From positions 55,829,962-55,893,961 of the forward strand of contig NC_133930.1 of assembly GCF_964199755.1 (NCBI RefSeq): a stretch of DNA of 64,000 nucleotides, in the 5' to 3' direction. This document shows, piece after piece, positions 37,363 through 49,300 of this stretch; position 1 is the stretch's first letter; the number at the start of each line of letters is the position of its first letter. This DNA is from Larus michahellis. Its lineage: Eukaryota; Chordata; Aves; Charadriiformes; Laridae. The notes under the pieces are model-generated. The model did no database searches and was not told where the DNA came from. It saw nothing but the letters and a program-made list of their open reading frames with translations. A program made the translations under genes and the position numbers.

Positions 37363-37614
37363 ATGAAAAGCCAGAATTACACACTCAAAAGTAAGCCTGA
37401 TTTTAGTTTTAGCATCGCAATCCAAAGCCAAGGCCAAGGTCTCTCTACTATCTCCCTGGGAATGGTTTACACTTTGCTCTTTGCAGTGTTACAACTAGCT
37501 CTTTACATCTTCCTACTCGTTTCCTCCTTCAGCTCTCCACTGCCAATTGCATGTCAGACTTTTCAGTACAAGGTTATAAATGCTTTACTAGACTTCTCAT
37601 CTCATTGTTTTTGA
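37363..37614 (+). CDS. candidate terminal exon with a membrane-segment frame, 83 codons
   Basis: The acceptor CTACCTGTCTGTTGCAG is immediately followed by ATGAAAAGC and an open frame of 83 codons ending TGA at 37,614. A canonical AATAAA lies at 37,649-37,654. The peptide has a polar N-terminal part (MKSQNYTLKSKPDFS). It then has a hydrophobic stretch, MVYTLLFAVLQLALYIFLLV (about residues 36-55), and a Ser/Cys-containing tail. Acceptor, open frame, stop and polyadenylation signal occur in the expected order. The frame is in phase with a 5' exon at 35,312-35,364 across a 2.0-kb intron. No known family is recognised, and a non-coding transcript is equally possible. Confidence 0.35.
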   Translation: MKSQNYTLKSKPDFSFSIAIQSQGQGLSTISLGMVYTLLFAVLQLALYIFLLVSSFSSPLPIACQTFQYKVINALLDFSSHCF

Positions 37615-40419
37615 CACTGCACAGCGAGCAGGGTATGCTTCTGTTTCAATAAAGTGAACACTCAGTCTTGGCCTAAATGCCAGCAAAGCGGACTAGGAAA
37701 AGAACAATAAGCCAGAACACTCAGAGACAATAAAGTTAAAAGTAGTCTGTCACGTTCAGATCTTTGTTACATTCTTTTCTTCATCAAGAACTTTGAATCA
37801 TGAATCTTAAGCAGGGCAGGGGACGTGTCTAGCATTATTGTCATGGTACTGATGCCTGAACTCATTCAAGATGGGGGAAAATAAATATTATGATACTTGG
37901 CATTGGTCTCCCTAGAGCTTTGATGTTCTTTGAAGTTTCACACTGCTTCAAAGCAGGAGGAGTAGTTACTCGTGCTGTTCAGATTACAAAAGCCTGCCAA
38001 CAGGGGTGGAGCTCACATACTGGTCTATCGAGGTCCTGGGTGGCACTGTCATCTGGCACTCAAGGTTCTACCTCATTTGTTTTCATGCTCACGCTAATAA
38101 AAAATGCGCTATTGGCACTTTGGGGATCTTGTTCATCCAGGGACTGCAAAACACTTTGCAAAAGGTCAGTAAACATATTGAAAACATGTTAATGAGTGTG
38201 GAAGTCATCCACAATTTAAAGGGCTTTCTCATAATACTTCAAGGTATTCATTGTATACGAGCCCACTGAATCCTCATCAGTCAACTGTTATGGGCAACAG
38301 ATCACTTTTGCATTATTACAATATGCTGACAGCTAGCTAGAATAGCCTCGCTATAAAAATACCATCTTCCAAAAAAGTAAAGAGTGGGTCACAGAACACT
38401 CATCACAACAATCTAACTGAGACATTGCTATTTTGCTCTCACTGGAGCTCTCCATCGACTATTGCAAAATAGCTTCTGCTTCTTAGTATTTTTTTTGGCT
38501 TCTTGGTTTACCACCAAACAACAAAGACTGTATATCGAGCCATCTGTTAGGGAAGTCCTTCATTTGATTAGAGATACAATTATACAGCTGAAGGCATTAT
38601 TTGGTACTGAGCAAATCATTCTAAAATGACACAGATTTAATCTCAGGTGAATATTGTGCAAGTAGCATTTCAGTGACAGGGAGGTGAGCCGATAAGATCT
38701 TTGTCCTCACTGGACAAACGATTTTGGGTGCACGAGGACAGAAGAGGCTACAAAACCAAGGGAAATAAGACCAGATTATTTAATAATAAATAATAACTCC
38801 GGGAAACAATGCTTTTTCATCTTAAACAAACAGTACAAAATATTGTGCAAAGCTCTCAAGGAGAGTTGTTCAGAGAAAGAAGACATTTACCATGAACTGA
38901 AATACCACATATGTCACCGGTAAGAAAACAGTTAAATGTGAAGATTTCTCCTAACTCCATGGCGTCACCTCTTCAATAAGTCAAATCGATTGATGACTTT
39001 TTGAAATCGGTGTAATAATAACAAAGTAAAACCTGATCCACTGCGTTTAACGTTAGCTGTCAACTTTAAACCATGGAAACAAAAGATTAAAGTATGCAAA
39101 AAATCTCAAAGTCAGATCTGCTGAAATTTGTATCCTTCTGCTGCAGCTGCATCTGGAGACCTTGTTTGAGCCCCTCAGTGCCAAGCATTACGTAAAAACA
39201 TTTCCTTTACTGGAGAGTGAACAGTCAAAATCAAGGAGAAGAAATGCCTGGGAATGGAGAGAGGAGCAGCACATTTCTGAATTCCCACTCTTCCTCACAG
39301 CCACTATGCAGTATTGTCTTCTTCACGGATTGTTGAGTGGTTAAAATCAGATTTATCACAAGACAGAAAATCCGGTAACAGACCATCTCCAGTCCGAATA
39401 CCATTACATGAAAAGCCAGTGTGTCGCCTGAAAAAAGAATCATATACCCAGTCCTCAGCTTTCACTGATGAAATAATCTCTGACGCAGCCTGACAGAAAT
39501 AATTGCATCTAATAAACTGAGTGAAAACACAATGGAATCTGTTATAATTGGGTCAGCTTAGGCAATTTCAGTTTGATCATTCTGTGCAAATGATCCCTAC
39601 ATCCTGATCCACAAAACAAACTCCCCAAATCAGAAACTAAATGCAGTGTTGTGCTAGCTGCGTTCCTTGATGCAGAGAAAGGCCAGTCACGTGCTGATAG
39701 ATTGTAAGTAGCGTTCTGAGAAGTTGCAAGACTCTTAGGCTTGCAGCCAGCGGGTAACCAAAAAGATGGGGAACACTTTCCATCTCTTGGAATCTTCCCA
39801 AAATTACTTTAGAGCTGGGAGCTGTCACAAATGCTGTCACTGACACAGAAGCTGTATTAGCTGAATACAGAAAGACGTGCACAATTGGCTGGCAAGTGAA
39901 AGGAGGGAGGAAAGGAGTTTCCCCCAAGCCTCCGTCTCAGTGACGTGTGGTCATAGCCTACGGGAGTACCACAAGCCCACACTCCTGCTCTGCACAGCAG
40001 CAGAGACACTCTCAGAAGAGCACACTGTGCCCACAGCAGCCCCTGCAGAAGGAAATAATGTAAAGACGAGGTGTCTTTGGTGCTCCCCTTCTTCACTCAG
40101 TCTGCCCTCAATACCTCCGGCCATTTCTTGAAGACGTAAATGCTACATATACTGTGAAACACAAGAATTTGGCCTAGAAATAGTCTGCAAGCTCTCTACA
40201 TGCTTACCTACTGACATCAGTGGAGCTAGCTCACTTCCAGAGTGACTCTCTCCCCACTTCAAAAGTAAAGACAAGGAGAGTCTGTTGTGTACTGAGAACC
40301 CATTTCTCTGCCATAGTGTGTTATTGAACAACTTGGCACATTTTTTATGTATCGTATGTAATCTGGTATCCTAAAATAATTCAAGCATATGGATGTATAA
40401 ATGGTAAAATTCACCGAAC

Positions 40420-40716
40420 TTATCCCTGAAAGGTTGATTTGCCTTTTGAATATGACCTTTCTTTTACATCTGCCCAGCTTTTACTGTTTGAATATTCTTC
40501 AGGCTTCTTGAACATATTCACATTTGCCTTCATATATAAAAACTTCGACACCAAGTTATACTTCAAGACAAAAAGGTAGAGCTTACAAATGGAAGTGGGT
40601 TGCAACTTTAAAGGCAAAGAGGTTACTGTTTCTCCATTATATTCTATGTAGGTGTTTTTACGGTATTTATCACATAATGGGAAGCCTTCACAAATATTGA
40701 GTATTTCCAATTCCAA
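40420..40716 (-). other. unassigned open frame of 98 codons
   Basis: The minus-strand frame contains ICEGFPLCDKYRKNTYIEYN, GETVTSLPLKLQPTSICKLY and FKKPEEYSNSKSWADVKERS. It has a good internal donor (ATTT|GTAAGC) after QPTSI, but no strong acceptor is paired with it. No family is recognised; chance is likely in AT-rich DNA. Confidence 0.18.
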
Positions 40717-42010
40717 ATATTCAAAAATGAACTCTACTCAAGTATCATGACACTTTTAAAATGTTGGTTCTAATTCATCTGACTTGTGATTTTAAGTTTT
40801 TAGGTGTTTTCCTTTTCTCCCATTAGGCCCAGAAGCACTTTTGCATTCAAAGCACAGGTATTCACTCCAGAACGTCCTTTCTCAGTACCCAGAGGGACCA
40901 CATCCCAATTCAGGGAGGTTTTGAGTCACAACAGCAACAGCCCCCTTGCTTTCCTTGAAACACTGTTGACCTAACCTCTGCATTTGCTCCTCTCTGCTTG
41001 TGTGAGGCAAAACCTGCAAGCTGGCTCTACCCAGCATGCAAAAATAACTCAAGAATCACCGAATGGTTAAAGAATCTGTATGAGAAAAATCCCAGTGGCT
41101 GCATCAAGTCCTCTCAGTAGAATTGGGAGGAGTATTTAAAGATGTTACTGCATCCTTTCTCTGTTCTTAAACTTCTCCCTAAACACTGTGTTTTACATTG
41201 GAGAAAGAGACCTAGGGTCTGAGCAAGTACGTCTCTTGTCATGGTCTTATAGAATAGGGCAAGGAGGAGAAACATGCTGTGGTCCCTCTTTGTGAAAGGG
41301 CAGGCCAGTCACTGGTTTAAAACACCCAATTGCATATATTGGTGTATTCAATACAGGGGTACGGAATGCTGCTTCATTGTGCCAGAATGGCTTGTAGACA
41401 TGTCTTCTTTCTTTAGCACACTGTCATCTATTTACATGCTTTGGTCAGTAACTCTGCAATGCCACCACTGCAGATAAAGAGACTGCTTGGAGGGGAGAAG
41501 ATTCTCTTTATCACGAACTGCATGCCAGCTCCTTGCCCATCCAGCACTGCTCCACTTAACTGAACACATGCAAATGGTTTCTATGTGCTGACTTGCAAAA
41601 GCATTGCAAAATACAGGAAGGAGGGGAAAGGCAATGTTATTTTGCTGACTGGACATCAGTTATGTCTGTGAGAGCTACACTAATATGCCTGGCAACTGGA
41701 TGCTCACAATGCAGTAAATCTGCTCTTACTGAACTGCGCATCTTCCAGTCCTGTCATGTTAAGCAGTGTTATTTTCAGATAAAATAATGTCAACTAGCAG
41801 GAAGCAGGAGGGCTGACAAAGACACTATCTACAATAGTGTCCTTCCAGAGAAAAATTCCCTCCTTAGGGAAGGCAGCCTTGAGTTGTCTCTTTCACTGAT
41901 ATTGCAATGCTAATTCCATTTGTCCCGAGTGGTATCAACTCTACTTATGCATTCTGAAATTTTCTGTTTGATGGCATGTTCCAACTCAAAAACATCCACT
42001 GGGCCCAGAA

Positions 42011-42031
42011 GCCTCAGCTGAGAGCTGAGGC
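42011..42031. repeat. perfect 9-bp hairpin
   Basis: GCCTCAGCT and AGCTGAGGC flank a 3-base loop, giving a perfect GC-rich stem. No run of Ts follows, and nothing around it suggests an RNA gene. Confidence 0.6.
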
Positions 42032-42279
42032 CTCACAGCTGGTCCTCGTAGCACCAGCATGTGCTTAAAGTTCATCATCATTCAGCCAACCATTTGAGAA
42101 CACGGTTGAAGTCAGCTACCTGGGTAAAGTGCTTTGCTAGGCCGGATCTTTACATCCACCGAGTAGGAGATTGAGTTCTCCTACTAAGATGCCAGACAGG
42201 CCTGCAAGAAGGTATAGTGGGAAGCCTTTCTCCTAAAGTTGTTTAATTATATATTAGATAAATCACCACCTGTGGAGAG

Positions 42280-42312
42280 AAAAAGAAAACAAAACAAACA
42301 AACAAAAAAAAC
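42280..42312 (+). repeat. A-rich CAAA simple repeat
   Basis: A-rich tract with (CAAA)n character from AAAAAGAAAAC to AACAAAAAAAAC, with no attached retroposon recognised. Confidence 0.7.
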
Positions 42313-45032
42313 CCAGAAACCTGTGGGCACTGAGTTTTGGCAATAATAATCTCTGAAAAGTCATCAAAAGTTCTGAAGCATCCTATTGTCTTCAAAAACC
42401 CAGCAATCAAACAAACCAAGTCTTGTATCACTATATCCTACACTGGAAAACCTCCTGCCTTGCAAGAACAGACAAAATATTGGGATATAAAACTTTGTCA
42501 TTGGAAAACTATTTTTAATATAGCAGTTTACAACATTTCTGCTGACATCCAAAATGCTGGATGCTAAAAATACCTTTTGTCTTCATTGTAGTGCAGAATT
42601 GTGGTATGCATAAAGAAATGGCTGCTGTCTTCTTTCAACACCAAACAGGTCTGACTTCTAAGGCTGGACACTGAAAAAAAGGAAGAATCCCAGGGCTGCG
42701 AGCTTACTCTTTTACCCTAAATTAGATACGCAGCTACTGCAGCTGTGTGGCAAATCAGGTCTTTGAATGTACAAATGGCAAGATGGCCATCTCACTGCAA
42801 ATTCTGAATAAGGATAAGTAATCTTTTTGCAAATTGTGCAAATACATTGACCGCAGTGTTGTAAGAGACCCTTCCATCCTCTTGAAAATAAAGTATAATA
42901 GCATTTGAATAGTGAAATGAGACTTAAAATATTTTCTCATGTTAAGCAACAATACTTACAAAAGGCACTTATTCCCACAGACAGCAGAAACAGAAAAATT
43001 GGATCCTCCAGTATTTCAGCCAAGCAGCTTGTCTTCAGCATATATCAACTTGTCTTCCATATATGTCAGAGTCAAAAATAAACCTTGCTTCCATTTCAAA
43101 TGTATAGGGTTTCAAATGCTATTCCTGATTCCTAACTACCGGCACAATCACTGTATGACTTGAAGCACAAAGATTCTTGCCTGTCTCGATGGAGAGAAAT
43201 GCAAACTTATTATGAGGCTGTGAGGTTTTCCTTAGTATCAGGTTTTCTTTCTGTACGACTCCCTCGCTCCCTACCACCAATAACCAGCAGTGATGGCCAG
43301 GAATACTAAAACAGGAGCTTTGCCTTTGGGTCTTTGATCAGAACATGTAGAAATCTGACTGTTGGGACACAACGCAAGTCCCAAGTTCCTGGCTGTGGAA
43401 GGCAAGCAGAACTGATGTCTGATGTGATTACAGTTTGGATTTCATCTTTTGCTATGCATGTTTTGAATTTGAAGGAGAAACAATGTTGAGCTTTTCTTCT
43501 GACTTTTCTCAGTATATGTCAAAGATTCCACTTTCACATATAATAAACCCCCTTTCTTTTTGGTAAGAAAAATGAGAAAAAAACTCACTAGAGAAGAATG
43601 GTAATGACACATTTGAGTACAAAGACCCAAGGGAAGCAGGAAAAAAATATAAAATTACTTGAATCACCACAGCAAAACAATTTCCTTCAGAGCCTTCAAT
43701 ACCCTTAGCCAGGGGGAATACAGATGATGAAGGTTAAAAGCATTGAATTGTGCATGCAGAATAATTCTCAGTGGGGTCAAGGCACAGAGTTGGAATCGTA
43801 TTTCAAGTCTGAAGACACTGAGATCTGGCACATGGTTCAGAAGATTATGAAGCCTGTGAAATGCAAAACTGGAGCTAGTTAATACTGTAACTTTTTATTG
43901 CAGTTGAATTCCTCTCAGGGTCCAAGATTTTGCTTCAGAATCTTGACATTTCACTCAACCTCTGTGAGCACTTGAAAGGAATTCTTGTATTAGCAAGCTC
44001 TCCTCAAATGCAGCTACTAGCTTGATGGCTGCTTATTTGGAATGAAATACAAGGGGAGACAGGCATTCTTCATTGATCTATATACCGAAAAACTATGCTT
44101 CCTTGTGGACAGCCAGAAACTTAAATGAATGGGCAAGCTGTACTCCTGCCCCTCCGCACACACCCCTACCTTGTTCTATTGCAAGAATTATGGAAGAGTC
44201 TCTCTCTCCAAAGTGTACAGGACAGCAAAATATGCCAATTACAGATTAAGGAAGGTGGCAAGAGTGTTTTTTTCTTTATGCTGCATGACAGCCCTAGTGC
44301 AGATCAGTTCTTTACCCTGTCCTTCAGCCATCTTATTTCCAGATGTACCAGGAAAGGAAACAGCAGTCTTATTCCAGACTGGGAGATCTTGTTCTCCCCA
44401 TTTGCTGCTCCTTTTGACCAATCCTTGCTACGGCCAAGCACAGAAGATATGGCAACTTCAAAATTAATTAATCAAACTAGAAGCTGATTTGATCTGGAGC
44501 TGCTTCATGTATCATGTTTACCTTTTCTGCACTGTATCTAGATTTTGTAAGTTTAAAATCTCTCTGTAAAATCACGTTCCTGTTATACATGTTTCCTGGA
44601 TGTCCGTCATTTATCAGAAAGGTGCTTGGAATAAAAACATTATTTAAATGTTCTCCCTATATTGTGTGGCCTGAAGATTCAAACCAACCTAAAACACTTT
44701 GGCAGAAAGAGGTTAAATTAAAAAAGCTCTTCAAACCTGAATTTTCCAAGTGCTTCAGTTTAGCTCAAAAAATATATCCCCTATGATCCCTTGTGATGTA
44801 GTGTGAGCTTAGATTTCTAGAGTGTTAGCCAAAAGCACTACAGGATGTGTCTCAGAGACAGATTCCTCTTGATGAAAAGTGCAAATATTGGTCAACAAAT
44901 AAAAAAGTTCCCTGGAATCAGGGCTGAGCCTCTGTTGACAAAAGACCAGCAACCCAAAGCCCAAAAGAAGGCATTAACAGGAGAACCTGTCAAATCTGCC
45001 CATGTCTTTAACCCAGCGTAATAGAAGTGATC

Positions 45033-46386
45033 CATCATAGAATTGTTGAGGTTGGAAGGGACCTTTAAGATCATCGAGTCCAACCTTTAGCCTACCCTGA
45101 CAAGAGCCACTTCTAAACCATGTCCCTAAGTGCCCCATCTACCTTTTTTTTAAACACCTCCAGGGATGGTGAATCCACCACCTCCCTGGGCAGCCTATTC
45201 CAATGTTTAATAACCCTTTCAGTGAAAAAATGTTTCCTAATATCCAATCTAAACCTCCCCTGACGTAACTTGAACCCGTTTCCCCTCGTCCTATCACTTG
45301 TCACCAGGGAGAAGAGGTCAGCCCCCATCTCTCTACAACCTCCTTTCAGGTAGTTGTAGAGGGTGATAAGGTCTCCCCTCAGCCTCCTCTTCTCCAGGCT
45401 AAACAACCCCAGCTCCCTCAGTCGTTCCTCATAAGGTTTGTCCTCCAGGCCCCTCACCAGCTTTGTAGCCCTTCTCTGGACACGCTCCAACACCTCAATG
45501 TCCCTCTTGTAGCGAGGGGCCCAAAACTGAATGCAGTACTCGAGGTGGGGCCTCACCAGTGCCGAGTACAGGGGGATGATCACTTCCCTAGTCCGGCTCA
45601 CCACACTATTCCTGATACAGGCTAGGATGCTGTTGGCCTTCTTGGCCACCTGGGCACACTGCTGGCTCATATTCAGCCAGCAGTCAACCAACACTCCCAA
45701 GTCCTTTTCTGTCGAGCTGCTTTCAAGCCACTCTGCCCCAATCCTGTAGCGCTGCATGGGGTTGTTGTGACCCAAGTGCAGGACCCGGCACTTGGCCTTG
45801 TTGAACCTCATACCATTGGTCTCAGCCCATCGGTCCAGCCTGTCCAGATCCCTCTGCAGAGCCAACCTACCCTCAAGCAGATCAACACGCCTGCCCAGTT
45901 TAGTGTCATCTGCGAACTTACTGAGGGTGCATTCGATCCCTTCATCCAGATCATTGATAAAGATATTAAAGAGAACCGGCCCCAGCACCGAACCCTGGGG
46001 GACACCACTTGTGACTGGACACCAACTGGATTTAACTCCATTTACCACCACTCTCTGGGCACGGCCATCCAGCCAGTTTTTTACCCAGCGAAGAGTACGC
46101 CTGTCCAGGCCATGAGCAGCCAGTTTCTCCAGGAGAATGCTGTGGGAAACAGTGTCAAAAGCTTTGCAAAAATCCAAGTAGATAACATCCACAGCTTTTC
46201 CCTCATCCACTAAGTGGGTCACCTTATCATAGAAGGATATTAGGTTTGATAGGCATGACCTGCCCTTCACAAACCCATGCTGACTGGGCCTGATCACCCT
46301 GTTCTCCTGCATGTGCCGTGTAATGGCACTGAGGAGGATCTGTTCCATGACCTTCCCAGGCACCGAGGTCAGACTGATCAGCTGCA
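45033..46386 (-). mobile_element. CR1 LINE, 5'-truncated, relatively young, 1.35 kb
   Basis: On the minus strand the element runs from within the reverse-transcriptase domain to the CR1 3' terminus. The 3' UTR carries the diagnostic order GTTGGACTCGATGATC, TTAAAGGTCCC, TTCCAACC and a final ATTCTATGAT, all in 45,033-45,095. The 5' break near 46,386 falls just before ISLTSVPGK, so the endonuclease and finger region are missing. CR1 elements lack a poly(A) tail and usually 5'-truncate during target-primed reverse transcription, as here. No clear target-site duplication was seen. Confidence 0.95.
45113..46363 (-). CDS. CR1 ORF2 fragment: reverse transcriptase palm to C-terminus, 416 codons uninterrupted
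   Basis: The frame shows the conserved reverse-transcriptase motifs in order: motif A in [20 protein letters not shown] (residues about 62-81), motif B as [13 protein letters not shown] (about 119-131), and the catalytic FADDTKLG (motif C, about 149-156). After the palm come the thumb and the typical CR1 C-terminal block with [29 protein letters not shown] and [20 protein letters not shown]. The stop is TAG at 45,113-45,115. The apparent start is a GTG codon and simply marks the truncation; there is no native start. The endonuclease domain and reverse-transcriptase fingers are absent, so the copy cannot move by itself. The lack of any stop or frameshift over 1.25 kb shows that it is young compared with the other CR1 fragments here. 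Confidence 0.93.
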   Translation of the reverse strand: MPGKVMEQILLSAITRHMQENRVIRPSQHGFVKGRSCLSNLISFYDKVTHLVDEGKAVDVIYLDFCKAFDTVSHSILLEKLAAHGLDRRTLRWVKNWLDGRAQRVVVNGVKSSWCPVTSGVPQGSVLGPVLFNIFINDLDEGIECTLSKFADDTKLGRRVDLLEGRLALQRDLDRLDRWAETNGMRFNKAKCRVLHLGHNNPMQRYRIGAEWLESSSTEKDLGVLVDCWLNMSQQCAQVAKKANSILACIRNSVVSRTREVIIPLYSALVRPHLEYCIQFWAPRYKRDIEVLERVQRRATKLVRGLEDKPYEERLRELGLFSLEKRRLRGDLITLYNYLKGGCREMGADLFSLVTSDRTRGNGFKLRQGRFRLDIRKHFFTERVIKHWNRLPREVVDSPSLEVFKKKVDGALRDMV

Positions 46387-49300
46387 GGACAGATCATATC
46401 CTTGAGAGGGAGTCCTGTTTGTTCCTTTCACATAGCTCCCTCTATCAGGACTTGGCAATTCGTTTACAAGGACAGAGCTGAAGTAGTTTGTAAGCATTGA
46501 AAAAAAAAAATCCTGCATGGTTTAATAACGCCAATTCTGCCACCTAGTGACCAAGGGAAACTAACCTACGGTGTATGAACGGGCCGAGGGAGGACTGGCT
46601 CAAGCAGCTACAACTGACTTGGGCACCAAATCTCCAGCATGTGGGTGGTAGTGCAGTAGGGCCTTCCTTCATAATTCACAAAGGGAACTCTTAAAGCACC
46701 CGCTCAGAGTGAAGCTTCACAGCTCTGTTCTCCAGATGAACTGCCAGCAATCAATCAGCACTCTCCGTCTCAGAAGCATCCTGGCCATAAAGTGATTCCA
46801 TGCAATTTCCGAAGTGTCAGATGGAACCCTCTCAGCTGAGCCGTACAAGAAAAGGACATCATCTGCATCCAGTAGAAATGTGTGTGTTCTTCTCTGCCCA
46901 GGATCTTGTGACCTTATTTTCATTGTCCTGTACCATGTGCACAGGTTCTAGGAGGAGATAAAGCATTTAGGGTGGAAAGGCTGCAGTGCCTGGCAAGTAG
47001 CATGGTGTTTAGAAATGTGTTTTTAAAGCAAAATCATGTGAGTTAAACCAACTAGCTTCTACACATCTGCCTTGGAAGCTTTCCTAGGCTAGACACATGT
47101 AAACTCACTGCTACCTGCTGTATTTCCCAGTGCCGACCTACAGCAAAACACTCTCCAAGATTTTGTAAAAGGGATGCACATAGATAGAAAACTACAGTTG
47201 AACGGCTAAAGGTGAAAAAATCTGAGCTGCTTACAAGCCTGTATTACTAATTAATAAAGTCTGCAATTAATCATTAAAAACTTGGCAGGGCTGGAACTGC
47301 AAATAGAATCCATCCCCATCTTCCTTGCTCTAACGACTTGAAAATCCTTTGTCCCTAGGTAGCTGTGCATCTAGTTCACATCCTTAGTAAGACTGCTATT
47401 AAAAAAGCTACTGGAGGTAAAGCTGGCTATGGGGCTTTGGTTTCAGTCAGCTGGTTTCTTCTTTCTTGTACGTCTGTAACACAGAAAATTTTATCAGAAT
47501 CTGTGGAACTAAATAAGGTGAGTGGATAGTCTGATGCAGTGTCTTCAGAACCCTGTATCTGATACAGCTATTTAGTGTTGTCCTGGGAAAACAAAGGTAG
47601 TTATTCAGGAAGGCATTTCTATTGTACGTCAGTATACACTTAGCTTTAGCCGTTTTCCTGGTTGAAGTGATAGCATTTAAGCAGAGTTTTTTCAACTGTG
47701 ACCTGGAAAAAAAAGGAAATAAACCAAAAAGTATTCAGTCTCTCTGATGAGTGACAGAGTTTCTATCATGCAACTATTTGGAAAACCTTTGGAAGCTGTT
47801 CCCACCCATTGTACAGCATATATTTACCACTTGGAATCCAACGCACCCAGGATTACCACAGCAATAGTGTAAAATATATGTAAATCAACAGAAAACCACC
47901 TTTTCTTCTTTCTTTCTCTTCTCCACACTGTCACACAAAATAGAAATGCGACATTCTTGGTGGTTAAACCATGTCATTAGCACAACTAAACATAGCAAGA
48001 TTCTAGTAGGAGAGAGAAGGATGCCAGATTCTTGTTCCACAGTATACATATTTTATCCTCCAGCTCCATCTGGTTTCTCAGCCTGTCCTGTTCTGTTTGG
48101 GGAATAGGAAATTCTAGGCTACTCTTTGAAAGTAGAATCATTAAGGCAGTGTTTGTTTTAGTAACAAACTGGATTCAGAAAACAATGGTGGAGGAAAAGT
48201 GGAAAGTTAACATGGACACCAGAGGAGATCCAGAAAATACTTTGAATTTATCTTCTAAGGAACTGAATGGTGCACACAGTACTGAAGACAGCAGCTATTT
48301 CTTAGGGGCACAGTGGAGCAGGGTGTAGAGATCTCTGAAGTAGTCCATCTCAAAGGTTCAACTTAGGTAAGATGTCCTACTATATGTCTCTCCTGTTTCC
48401 TGATATGAATACACAGCTTTGGTTTTTTGAACCATACTGTCCTACATGTCCAATTGAAGGATCAAAAATTCCACAGTTAGCCTGAATGGATATTCCTGGA
48501 TCTATACTGCAGATGACTCATGATTTTGATTCTTCACCCTGAGGTGCTGTTAACCTCTGATTTTCAGAGCTAATACTAGGTCTTGCATGTGTGTGTATAG
48601 TGGTGGTGGTGGTCGCTGTTAATTTTAAATAACAGTGACCCAAAGCAGATGCATCCAGAAAGCATGCAGTCTTGTATACAGACAATCAGCTTGGCATTCA
48701 CTGTGCATCAGTACCACAGCTAAAGTATTTGTAGTTCCTTACATGTCAGAAGAGCCACTAGGCAACAAATGGGGACTGGGTACAACTTTCCTACTCCAGA
48801 GCAGTGAGGCACACTAGAACAGATGGACACAGGCATGGAGCTAACAAATTCTTTCCTCCCAGAATTCCTTTTTATTTCTGATAGAAACGGGACAAAACAC
48901 TCCTTTGTAGATGCCATAGCTCCGCATAAAGTATCACTGAAAAGGCGACAATACAAAACAACTATTACCCTAACAAACAAGTGCTAACAACTGATACTTC
49001 ATGCCCACCTAGAAACTCACAGGGAGGAACAGCTGCTGCAAGAGGTATTCAGCCAGACCCAGGTAAAAGAGAACACAAGAACAGGGGGAGCCAATATCGT
49101 CTCTACTTAGAGTGAGGGTAGCTCATCTGCCTCTCCTCAAGCAGAGTATCAGGCACACTGTTTGACACCTGCTTAATGACTTCCATGATGACTCACAGAA
49201 CAAAAGCTCCTCACAACAGAATGAATCTGCACTATAAAACAAATGTGATCCTTCCTACAACCTCAGTATCTGAGGCAGAGGTTATCTATTCCTCTGAGCC

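Larger units (their letters stand above)
37660..45032. other. intergenic DNA, mostly unassigned
   Basis: No clear gene. The stretch 38,090-38,290 vaguely resembles an old MIR (a CAAAACACTTTGC block) but is too diverged to call. Short frames near 39.6-40.1 kb and 44.1-44.5 kb are open on one or both strands without splice support. Confidence 0.35.

Noticed and set aside
45767..46213. 148-codon plus-strand frame inside the CR1
   Set aside because: It is the antisense shadow of the reverse-transcriptase frame.
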